NCBI GenBank assembly: GCA_021779695.1
Contig: JAJYAE010000140.1
Coordinates: forward strand, 1-10,803
Reading direction: 5' to 3'
Source: Acidobacteriota bacterium
GTDB taxonomy: Bacteria; Acidobacteriota; Terriglobia; Terriglobales; Acidobacteriaceae
Length of the DNA: 10,803 nucleotides
Shown here: positions 1 through 5,272 of the stretch, one piece after another
How the letters are laid out: every line of letters starts with the position of its first letter
Position numbering within the stretch: position 1 is the stretch's first letter
Program-made: the position numbers and the translations under genes
The notes under the pieces: model-generated
Database searches by the model: none
What the model was told of the DNA's origin: nothing
What the model saw: the letters and a program-made list of their open reading frames with translations, nothing else

Positions 1-181
1 ACGGTGGGTCACTGGCTGCGGCGCCTTTGAGGTTGAGGTCCTCGATGGAGCGCTGGAGCGGAGCGTTGGCTGGTTCCGGGGCTGATGGCTGCGGACTCTG
101 AGCCATTGCGCCGAGTGAGAGCAAACTGCAAAGAGAGAAGAGACGGAAACACTGAGCTATGCCACGACAGACTTTGATCAT
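1..181 (-). CDS. Exported protein, N-terminal part only (runs off the left edge)
   Basis: The frame is open from an ATG at 181 to the window edge (60 codons seen). It begins MIKVCRGIAQCFRLF, continues through the hydrophobic stretch SLCSLLSLGAMAQ and then PQPSAPEPANAPLQ and RSIEDLNLKGAAASDPP. The start is basic, the core is hydrophobic and A-M-A-Q is a good signal-peptidase site, followed by a Pro/Ala-rich mature start. This is the usual look of a Gram-negative periplasmic or outer-membrane protein. A GAGGG motif lies about 8 nt before the ATG and supports this start. The main body is outside the window, so function is unknown. An outer-membrane porin is possible from the style of the mature N-terminus, but this is only an inference. 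Confidence 0.6.
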   Translation of the reverse strand, partial: MIKVCRGIAQCFRLFSLCSLLSLGAMAQSPQPSAPEPANAPLQRSIEDLNLKGAAASDPP

Positions 182-644
182 CAATTGGCCCTCTGGACCG
201 CGGTGAGGACGGACAGGTATCCGCCACGAAACACTTCTATCCTGCATGACTTTTGATCCTTGTTCATTCGTGCTATCCCTTGAATCCCGGCGTAGAGGTT
301 GTTGCCCCGAGCGGATGAACGCTCGCGCACTTCTTCGCAGGGTGTGCCCTCCACCAGGCCGCCAATGCCGCGCGCGAAGTTGCCCGTAGAGGCTTGGCGA
401 GCGTGCGCTTTGGAATCTGGATCGGGCCGCCTGCCACAAGGCGGGAACCATGGAAGCCGACCGGAGGCCTCGAATGGCTTATGTAGCATGTGCGGAAATG
501 GCCGGGATGTTTCCACGGCATGATGAACGACTCTCCCTCGGACGATTCGCCCCCATTCTCCTTGAGCGGTAAATCTGTTAGGAAATCAGCATCCCCGTCC
601 TGAGTTCTCATCGGCACACACGGTTGATTCGCTTCTGGAATTCG
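182..644. other. Intergenic stretch with no confident gene
   Basis: About 460 nt between the left-edge gene and the terminator-like repeat at 645-684. Several overlapping open frames exist on both strands, but none has a start with a ribosome site plus a recognisable protein. The only items of note are a small hairpin, CGAGCG-GATGAA-CGCTCG (308-325), and a motif at 307-335 that recurs at 7966-7994 (see findings). Confidence 0.5.
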
Positions 645-684
645 ATTTGTGCTGTCCGCCGCTCGTGCGGCGTACAGCACAAAT
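645..684 (-). terminator. Near-perfect 18-bp inverted repeat after the three-Cys gene
   Basis: The left arm ATTTGTGCTGTCCGCCGC (645-662) pairs with 667-684 with a single mismatch (656 against 673) around the loop TCGT. It begins 6 nt after the TAG of the three-Cys protein gene, where a transcript-ending hairpin would be expected. There is no U-run on either side, so it may instead be an mRNA-stabilising or REP-like hairpin. Confidence 0.5.
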
Positions 685-689
685 CAGCA

Positions 690-1058
690 CTACATGGGCA
701 TACCAGACATGTCAGGCATGGCGGTAGCTTTGATCTCATCCACTGAGGCGACGGTGATGATATGGCCCTTGACGCTTCCCTCGACCTTCACATGTTTGCC
801 GGCAAACGGCGCGATGGTCTGCGGCTTCCCGGAGAGGGTGTAGACCTTGTCGCCTGCCACGAGCGCGTAACTCGCCTTGCCTTTCAGGCACTCGGCGATA
901 CACTCGGCGTCTGTCTTTCCGGGCAGCATGTGCTTCTTGCCGCACATTGTGTCGCTGATGACGCCTTCGATGGGTTGGGTCGCGGCCTGAACCTGCTGGA
1001 TTGCAGGAATCATGGCGGCGGACAGAAGAGCGAGGGTGATGATCGGTGTCTTTCTCAT
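690..1058 (-). CDS. Small exported three-Cys protein with Met-rich tail (paralog of 8344-8676)
   Basis: This encodes 122 residues. Residues 1-25 form a signal peptide (MRKTPIITLALLSAAM, cleavage near VQA-AT). The mature part carries GVISDTMCGKKHMLPGK (32-48), AECIAECLKGK (51-61) and YTLSGKPQTIAPFAGKHV (73-90), with Cys39, Cys53 and Cys57. The C-terminus ends MPDMSGMPM, four Met in nine residues, a pattern typical of soft-metal (copper or silver) binding tails. The start is fixed by GGAGAGACC just before the ATG. I recognise it as the same family as the protein at 8344-8676, which adjoins the metal-efflux genes. No enzyme function is known to me. A periplasmic metal-binding or redox-sensing role is an inference from the conserved Cys and the Met tail. 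It probably ends at the inverted repeat 645-684. Confidence 0.85.
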   Translation of the reverse strand: MRKTPIITLALLSAAMIPAIQQVQAATQPIEGVISDTMCGKKHMLPGKTDAECIAECLKGKASYALVAGDKVYTLSGKPQTIAPFAGKHVKVEGSVKGHIITVASVDEIKATAMPDMSGMPM

Positions 1059-1120
1059 GGTCTCTCCGTGGATGGTGAAGTGAGGTTAAACAACTTTCAA
1101 AAGGCAAGGCGGATTGTCGC
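1035..1120 (-). repeat. Leader repeat, copy 1 (5' leader and first codons of the three-Cys gene)
   Basis: This covers the first eight codons (MRKTPIIT), the ribosome site and about 60 nt of leader of the gene at 690-1058. It aligns along its length with 1598-1684. The start-codon region differs at one base in 24, while the leader is more diverged and needs 1-nt gaps. Confidence 0.65.
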
Positions 1121-1127
1121 GGCCCAC

Positions 1128-1162
1128 GCTATCGGTCAAGAAAGCCGAAAAGTCCAGATAGC
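1128..1162 (-). other. Intergenic stem-loop between two exported-protein genes
   Basis: GCTATC (1128-1133) pairs with GATAGC (1157-1162), and an interrupted inner stem (GG/CC) continues it. It lies 13 nt beyond the TGA of the helical exported protein. It also overlaps TTGACC (1139-1134), a possible -35 element of the next gene, but no convincing -10 follows at the right distance. It may be a weak attenuator or chance. Confidence 0.25.
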
Positions 1163-1174
1163 TTGAGTTCCAAT

Positions 1175-1621
1175 TCATTGCGCGGCAACCTGGTCAGCCA
1201 GACGGTTGTAAAAGGCCACCTTTGCAGAGGTTTCGGCTGCCTTGTACTGGTAATACTCATACAGGTTGCGGGCAGAGTCGACCGGACGCGGATACTTTTC
1301 GTACAGCGGCGCGATGACCTCGTTTCGGCGCGCCCACTCGCCCATCATCTCCACCGCTTTCTTTTGGTAGTGCCGGTGCTGGGTCTGATAGTAGTCAGCG
1401 AGCTGGGCATACTGCTCGACCGTGTGCGCCTCGCGTGCCATCCGCCGGATCTGGGCAGCAGTGTACTGAGGCTGATCGGAAGCCGGTTTGGTTGCGGCTT
1501 TGGCGAGTACCGGTGCGAACACTGCAGCAACCATTGCGATCGTGAACAGAATGCGTCTCATTGTGGAGAGCCCCGCAGTCATCAAGGCTGGAGGTTCGGT
1601 GATGATCGATGTCTTTCTCAT
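1175..1621 (-). CDS. Exported helical protein of unknown function with a borrowed leader
   Basis: From the ATG at 1621 this encodes 148 residues. The first 20 (MRKTSIIT, then EPPALMTAGLST) precede a second Met at residue 21, where a classical signal peptide starts (MRRILFTIAMVAAVFAPVLA, cleavage near KA-AT). The mature part (42-148) is rich in Tyr, Gln, Ala and Glu and looks all-helical, with AREAHTVEQYAQLADYY and LYEYYQYKAAETSAKVAFYN. It has no Cys and no family I recognise. I chose 1621 because GGAGAGAACC lies at ideal distance, whereas the internal ATG at 1561 has no clear ribosome site. Homology of the mature protein would nevertheless fit a 128-residue product from 1561. The region around the 1621 start duplicates that of the neighbouring three-Cys gene, 116 nt downstream, so the start may be a captured one. 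Confidence 0.7.
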   Translation of the reverse strand: MRKTSIITEPPALMTAGLSTMRRILFTIAMVAAVFAPVLAKAATKPASDQPQYTAAQIRRMAREAHTVEQYAQLADYYQTQHRHYQKKAVEMMGEWARRNEVIAPLYEKYPRPVDSARNLYEYYQYKAAETSAKVAFYNRLADQVAAQ

Positions 1622-1684
1622 GGTTCTCTCCGTTGATGTTGAAATGGCGATCAAACAGGCCTCAAGAGGCACGGCATGCCGCGA
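1598..1684 (-). repeat. Leader repeat, copy 2 (in front of the helical exported protein)
   Basis: This is the second copy of the leader/start segment at 1035-1120. It contains CGGAGAGAACC, the ATG at 1621 and codons for MRKTSIIT, after which similarity to the three-Cys gene stops abruptly. Confidence 0.65.
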
Positions 1685-1829
1685 GAAGAGCAATGCTCGA
1701 AGCCGGGCCACACAGGATTCCCATCCCTTCTCTCCGAACCGAGTTTCAAAGGATTCTTCCAACGGACGAATCCAACGATTCGGTGTCGTCTCGGACAGAG
1801 GATGCTGGATATCCGGTTCTCTTCCTGAC

Positions 1830-2015
1830 TCACATATCAGCACGTGGCATTCCAAATGGCGCTGCCAGAGAGAAGCCGCCAAAATCGCGAATATCCAGAC
1901 AAATACAAGCTTTCGGCCACCCGCGGCCCAGTCCGAATTGCCGCAAATCCGGCACCTCCTGCCGCATTTCGGGCGCGGATCTGGCATTCTGGATTTTGGA
2001 GATGCACTGATGCAA
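1830..2015 (-). pseudogene. Small ORF, copy A of a repeated peptide family (possibly a relic)
   Basis: A 61-codon open frame starts at TTG 2015 with no convincing ribosome site. From residue 15 it reads APEMRQEVPDLRQ, later CLDIRDF and FGMPRA. It aligns without gaps over 45 residues with the ORF at 4120-4332, about half of the positions being identical. Five single-base codon differences outside the core fall at the third position (Cys, Asp, Phe, Gly, Pro). That suggests past selection on this frame. The poor start and divergent ends suggest a decayed copy. It could also be a non-coding element in which the coding pattern is coincidental. Confidence 0.25.
1839..1975 (-). repeat. 137-bp interspersed element, copy A
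   Basis: It aligns gap-free with 4168-4304. The 38 nt at 1938-1975 differ from copy B at one base (1946), and the rest is roughly two-thirds identical. The core can fold on the minus strand with arms CCGAAATGCGGCA and TGCCGGATTTGCGG around a GGAGG loop. It lies in the gap upstream of the helical exported protein. Confidence 0.7.
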
Positions 2016-2040
2016 TTTGCCGCCCGCTTCAAAGCGAGGA

Positions 2041-2089
2041 CCGCCATCTGGCGGAGCGAGTTGAAAAGCCGCTTCCCTTCAGATGGCGG
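2041..2089 (-). terminator. Inverted repeats spanning the end of the Crp/Fnr gene
   Basis: CCGCCATCTG (2041-2050) pairs perfectly with CAGATGGCGG (2080-2089), which carries the TGA of the regulator gene. Alternatively, the first copy folds on itself (CCGCCA-TC-TGGCGG, 2041-2054). The second, local hairpin lies about 25 nt beyond the stop. There is no U-run, so its role as a terminator is uncertain. Confidence 0.35.
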
Positions 2090-2786
2090 AACAGCTTTCC
2101 AGGGCCGAACGATCTTTGATCGTCAGGATCGCACCATGCACGTCCACGATCTGGCGGCGCCGGAAGTCACTTAAGACGCGGGTGACCGTTTCGCGGGAGG
2201 CACCAATACATTCGGCAATCTCCCCGTGTGTGAGTGCGACGTGGATTCGCGCGCCAAGCTTCGTCTGTTGGCTATTGGCGCACCATTCCAGCAGCAACCG
2301 GCCAAGCTTCGCCGAAGTGCAATGCGTGAGGCCGATTGTCCGCAGCCGCGCGCAAGCCTGATCCTGGTGCAGGCTCAACTCGCGCGCCACGCCCTGGTAG
2401 GCTGCCGGATAACGCTCGAGGAAGTCCAGAAAGTCCGAACGCCGAACCGACGCGACAATACACGAGTACAGCGTTTCGGCCGTCACCGGATATGGATTGC
2501 CGGTGAAGGCCGAGGACAGGCCGAGGATTTCACCCGGTCTGGCAATGCGAAGAATGAAGCGTTTGCTATCGGTCGAATTGGTGAAGAGTTTCACTTCGCC
2601 GTCGTACGGGATGAAGATGTTCAACGGCATCTGCTGCTCCGCGAACAGGTGCGTATCGGATGGATGGGAAGACAGCGTTGAGATCGATTCAAAGCCTCTT
2701 TGCGCTTCGGTGGTCAATGAGTTAAAGAATTCGCCCGTTCTCCAAGATTGGCAGATTGCGGTAGTCGGAGAGATCGTGTCGTCCAT
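2079..2786 (-). CDS. Crp/Fnr-family transcriptional regulator
   Basis: This encodes 235 residues, the normal length for the family. Residues about 20-130 form the cyclic-nucleotide-binding-like beta barrel (NIFIPYDGEVKLF, 57-69; ILRIARPGEILGLSSAFTG, 78-96). A linker helix follows, then a C-terminal Crp-type helix-turn-helix at about 170-235 (LTHGEIAECIGASRETVTR, 185-203, with recognition helix ASRETVTRVLSDFRRR). It would bind DNA as a dimer. There is only one Cys near the N-terminus (Cys12), so the N-terminal Cys cluster that holds the Fe-S centre of true FNR is absent. The effector cannot be told from sequence. It starts 11 nt after the CarboxypepD_reg-like gene, so the two are probably co-transcribed. 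The ATG has GGGAC about 10 nt upstream. Confidence 0.92.
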   Translation of the reverse strand: MDDTISPTTAICQSWRTGEFFNSLTTEAQRGFESISTLSSHPSDTHLFAEQQMPLNIFIPYDGEVKLFTNSTDSKRFILRIARPGEILGLSSAFTGNPYPVTAETLYSCIVASVRRSDFLDFLERYPAAYQGVARELSLHQDQACARLRTIGLTHCTSAKLGRLLLEWCANSQQTKLGARIHVALTHGEIAECIGASRETVTRVLSDFRRRQIVDVHGAILTIKDRSALESCSAI

Positions 2787-2797
2787 AGAAATTGTCC

Positions 2798-4087
2798 CTA
2801 ATTCCTAGTCAGCTTTCGTTTCAGCATCGTTTCCAACGCTGCTTTCACTTCGTTGTACTCTTGAGTGTTAAGTGCGCCGGAAAGCTTTTCGCTTTCCAGA
2901 ACAAACATTTCTTCTTTCAGCGTGCTCAGTAGCGCCGCTTTCTTGTCCGCCGGAGCTGAAAAGTGCGCAAAGGCGGGCGAGGCCGCTACGCTGGGATTCG
3001 CGGTGCCGTTCGTTTCCAAGGTGGCCGCTGCTCCCGCAGGTTTGCGCACCAGAAAGGCCGCGGCTACAGCCAGCAGCAAAGCCAGTCCACCCAGAATCCA
3101 GCCCTTGTACTTGCTCAATGGGTCCGGGGTGTTGATGGGTTCGCCAATGCCCCCGCCCGGTTGATTGCCGGGAGCCGTGTCCGCCTGTTCTTCATCGCTG
3201 ACCTGTGTCTCGCGCGGGATGGAGCCAGTGCCCGATATGGTGAACGCCAGTTCCTTGCCGGGAACCGCGTTGCGGGTCACAAATGTCTGGACCATAGGAT
3301 CTTCGGGTACGGACTGAAAAACCGCCCCGGAGGCCGCCGCAAATGTCATGCTCTTGGGCAGCAACACGCCCACGCTCTGGGCCGGCATCGAAACTCCTGT
3401 ATGAAACGTGTACGAACTGCCGGTGTAAGGGAGTGTGTAGTCGATCTGGAAGAGCGTGTCCTTGTCGCCTTCATCCGGCTGAATTGGGAAGTTGAACGTA
3501 CAATGCCCTTTTGTCCCCATGGGATCGGGCTTGATGCTGGTAGGTAAGCCGGTAGGCCGCTGCGCTGAGGTCGCCGTGATCACAGCGTCCGGCGGCAGAG
3601 TCACCTCAAAGGCTCGGGCACTCCACTCCGTGCGAGGAGGGGAACTGGTGTTGTGGACAAAGTAGCGCTCGATCACGCGGAGTTGGCCGTTGTCGGTTTC
3701 CACCTCCAGCACATCGGCCTCAATCGAAACTCCATTCACCTTAGCAGCAACATCGTAAACCGGGATGTTCCCAGATGCACCGCCCTGAGGTGCAGCAAGG
3801 AAATAATCTACACCTTGGTGGGTGACGCGAATCAGGTAAGGGCCGTTGCCGGGCAGATTCAACAGGTAGCGGCCGTTGGCATCGGTCGTGGTGTGAGCCA
3901 ACTCGCTCATTCCTGCCTGAACGTCCACCAAGACCACCGAATCTCCCGCGGCAGGCTTGTCGGTAGTCTTATTCGTCACGGTGCCGGTGACCTGGGCGGC
4001 ATTCGCCAGCGCGCTCACCAGCAGTAGACCCACGGCTGCAGGGTGCAAAAGAAACATCGATCTCATCTTCGTGATGGAAATCCTCAT
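2798..4087 (-). CDS. Exported, membrane-anchored protein with CarboxypepD_reg-like domain
   Basis: This encodes 429 residues. Residues 1-30 are a signal peptide (core HPAAVGLLLVSALANA). Residues about 32-100 form a small beta-sandwich of the carboxypeptidase regulatory-like type (AQVTGTVTNKTTDKPAAG, then TTTDANGRYLLNLPG). A long beta-rich periplasmic part (about 110-290) and a Pro/Gly-rich spacer (300-325) follow. One membrane helix, WILGGLALLLAVAAAFLV, spans 330-347. The tail is about 80 residues and is probably cytoplasmic, ending in a charged helix (LKEEMFVLESEKLSGALNTQ). The topology suggests a surface sensor or anchor, and no catalytic residues are evident. It is the first gene of a pair with the Crp/Fnr regulator 11 nt downstream. 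The start is uncertain: Met8 (4066) or Met11 (4057) would give a more typical signal peptide, and none of the three has a strong ribosome site. Confidence 0.85.
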   Translation of the reverse strand: MRISITKMRSMFLLHPAAVGLLLVSALANAAQVTGTVTNKTTDKPAAGDSVVLVDVQAGMSELAHTTTDANGRYLLNLPGNGPYLIRVTHQGVDYFLAAPQGGASGNIPVYDVAAKVNGVSIEADVLEVETDNGQLRVIERYFVHNTSSPPRTEWSARAFEVTLPPDAVITATSAQRPTGLPTSIKPDPMGTKGHCTFNFPIQPDEGDKDTLFQIDYTLPYTGSSYTFHTGVSMPAQSVGVLLPKSMTFAAASGAVFQSVPEDPMVQTFVTRNAVPGKELAFTISGTGSIPRETQVSDEEQADTAPGNQPGGGIGEPINTPDPLSKYKGWILGGLALLLAVAAAFLVRKPAGAAATLETNGTANPSVAASPAFAHFSAPADKKAALLSTLKEEMFVLESEKLSGALNTQEYNEVKAALETMLKRKLTRN

Positions 4088-4119
4088 CGAGTGCGTCCAT
4101 CGACGCGCCCCCCTTCACA

Positions 4120-4332
4120 CTAGGATACGGAGAACAAAATTCCAGACACTCTTCCTTCTTGACAGCAAGCACGCGGGGTACCAAATGTCTGCCGAGAGGT
4201 GTAGGCCGAGAAATCAACGAAGTCCAGGCAAAAAGGCCTCCATGCCAATCCGGAAGACCGACAAAGTTGCCGCAGATCCGGCACCTCCTGCCGCATTTCG
4301 GGCGATAGACCCTCCATCTCTTCACGGAACAT
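4120..4332 (-). CDS. Small hypothetical ORF, copy B of a repeated peptide family
   Basis: A 70-codon ORF reads MFREEMEGLSPEMRQ, then EVPDLRQ, later CLDFVDF and FGTPRACC. A GGAGGGAG motif lies at workable distance before the ATG at 4332. Its central 45 residues align without gaps with the frame at 1830-2015, with third-position differences in codons for Cys, Asp, Phe, Gly and Pro. It sits between the truncated HEPN-like fragment (24 nt upstream) and the CarboxypepD_reg-like gene (32 nt downstream of its stop). I recognise no family. It may be a genuine small protein, or a translated reading of the 137-bp repeat. Confidence 0.35.
   Translation of the reverse strand: MFREEMEGLSPEMRQEVPDLRQLCRSSGLAWRPFCLDFVDFSAYTSRQTFGTPRACCQEGRVSGILFSVS
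4168..4304 (-). repeat. 137-bp interspersed element, copy B
   Basis: This is the second copy of the element at 1839-1975, in the same orientation. The conserved 38-nt core is 4267-4304. It lies about 80 nt upstream of the CarboxypepD_reg-like gene. No target-site duplication or terminal inverted repeat was evident by eye. Confidence 0.7.
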
Positions 4333-4355
4333 TTTGTGGAGCTCCCTCCGGCAGT

Positions 4356-4675
4356 CTAGGGTACGGGCGCTCCAGTTCCGCCGGCCGCGGTCTTGCCGAT
4401 TTCGGCCGGGAAGCGAAGAGAATTGCCCATGCTTGCATAGAGATGGATGATCGCGTCTGCGAGGGCGAAGACCGCGGCTTCATTTCCGAGCAGCGATGCG
4501 GAGTCTTGTGATCGTGCGATATCGACAACCTTCTGATGGACGGAATCGATGAGGCCCGCCTTGATAAAGTGTTGTGAAAAGCTTGCGAAGACAGAAGCAT
4601 CTGTCGGCGCTATAATTCCACGCGTGACCAGAAGCATCCGCGCGGCACTCGATACGATCCGATAAAGCGCTTGCC
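4356..4675 (-). pseudogene. 3' fragment of a helical (HEPN-like) domain gene, 5' end missing
   Basis: The open frame reads WQALYRIVSSAARMLLVTRG, then IIAPTDASVFASFSQHF, IKAGLIDSVHQKVVDIA and AVFALADAIIHLYASMGNS, and ends at TAG 4356. It is clearly coding-like and helical. The pattern of an Ala-Arg-rich helix with G-I-x-P, followed by F-x-x-x-F-x-x-x-F-I-x-x-G-L-I, resembles HEPN-type helical domains, including those I recall fused behind sulfite/nitrite reductases. This is recognition from memory, not a search. The only upstream start is a GTG (4694) inside the terminator hairpin of the next unit, so the frame begins mid-domain. I therefore call it a remnant whose N-terminal part was lost at about 4675. 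A short intact protein starting at the internal ATG (residue 20 from that GTG) is the alternative. Confidence 0.45.
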
Positions 4676-4715
4676 AAAAAAACACAAAACCCACCTGCCG
4701 CGGCGGATGGGTTTT
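4675..4715 (-). terminator. Intrinsic terminator
   Basis: On the minus strand AAAACCCA (4715 side) and TGGGTTTT close a stem that continues, after one mismatch, through a GC-rich inner part (4694-4707). GTG and seven U follow (down to 4675). It starts 6 nt after the TGA of the small ORF 4722-4856, a textbook arrangement for the end of a minus-strand transcript. Confidence 0.85.
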
Positions 4716-4721
4716 CGGGGT

Positions 4722-4856
4722 TCAGGATCCTGTTTCTGAAGTTAGCCCGAAGGACACGCCCGCGTCGCGCAGCTCTGACAGCAGCACAGACAAATCGCGG
4801 ACGTAGAGATCAGGCTCATCAGCATTTTTGGTCCAAGTGTACCTAACGGCCTTCAC
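4722..4856 (-). CDS. Small hypothetical protein (44 aa) with its own promoter and terminator
   Basis: The frame starts at GTG 4856 and reads VKAVRYTWTKNADEP, then DLYVRDLSVLLSELRDAG and VSFGLTSETGS, ending at TGA 4722. The central part can form an amphipathic helix, and codon choice resembles real genes more than chance frames. A strong promoter lies 28 nt upstream and an intrinsic terminator 6 nt downstream, so a transcript of about 200 nt covers just this ORF. No ribosome site precedes the GTG. The same frame continues upstream past a TAA to an ATG at 4916 that has AGAGG before it, so a nonsense-interrupted longer ORF (64 codons) is an alternative. A non-coding small RNA is the other option. 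I recognise no family. Confidence 0.45.
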   Translation of the reverse strand: MKAVRYTWTKNADEPDLYVRDLSVLLSELRDAGVSFGLTSETGS

Positions 4857-4883
4857 TTGGTTGAATTGGAATCGTTACATACG

Positions 4884-4912
4884 GTTATCAAGAGTTGATT
4901 CGCTCTTGTCAA
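4884..4912 (-). promoter_or_regulatory. Sigma-70-type promoter
   Basis: TTGACA (4912-4907) is a perfect -35 box. It is followed after exactly 17 nt by GATAAC (4889-4884), matching four of six -10 positions including A2, T3 and A5. The predicted start is near 4876. It points at the small ORF 4722-4856 and the terminator behind it. Confidence 0.6.
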
Positions 4913-4916
4913 ACAT

Positions 4917-5272
4917 CACTGACCTCTTTGTCCATGGTTGAAGAACTGCGGCTATCGATAGCAAACGCAGAATTGCCTTCCGGCTCCACAACGCCCTGAA
5001 CTGGATTTCCCTATGAATTCGGCGGCCGAGCCGCCTTGACTGTCGCGCCTGAGCTGTGGAATCGACTTGTCCTCGGTGACGAGACGGAGGGCAAGGCGAA
5101 GGATGATCAATATCCAAAGAGTATCGTTGAACAATCCACCAAGAAGACGAATGCCCTTATGGCGTGTCGATTGCAGCGTTACTCGCGGGGATCACTGGAA
5201 TGCCCGAGATTTCTAAGCGATCTCTAATCCCGCGTTCGCAGCAATCATCCTTCGTGGGCGGAAGATACCGTC
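4917..5272. other. Intergenic stretch without a confident gene
   Basis: About 355 nt between the minus-strand promoter and the plus-strand PnuC-like gene. Short frames exist on both strands but none has a plausible start with coding-like composition. One compact hairpin, GGCGGC-CGA-GCCGCC (5021-5035), is present without a U-run. Nothing else was seen. Confidence 0.4.

Noticed and set aside
174..184. FNR-like site TTGATCATCAA at the left gene
   Set aside because: The half-sites are separated by one base instead of four, and the sequence overlaps the start codon.
299..523. Plus-strand frame in the left gap
   Set aside because: Composition is that of antisense GC-rich DNA, and there is no ribosome site or recognisable protein.
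1111..1139. Promoter for the three-Cys gene from TTGACC
   Set aside because: The -35-like box is fair, but at 17-nt spacing the -10 is CAATCC, and the better GACAAT is only 15 nt away.
1622..2047. Extension of the helical exported protein to 290 residues
   Set aside because: The frame is open, but the added part runs through the 137-bp element and the leader repeat, lacks coding character and would bury the signal peptide.
3969..4325. Zinc-ribbon-like peptide KCGRRCRICGN seen at both repeat copies
   Set aside because: It is the other frame of the conserved 38-nt core. Beyond the core the differences in that frame hit all codon positions, so the Cys pattern is most likely a by-product.
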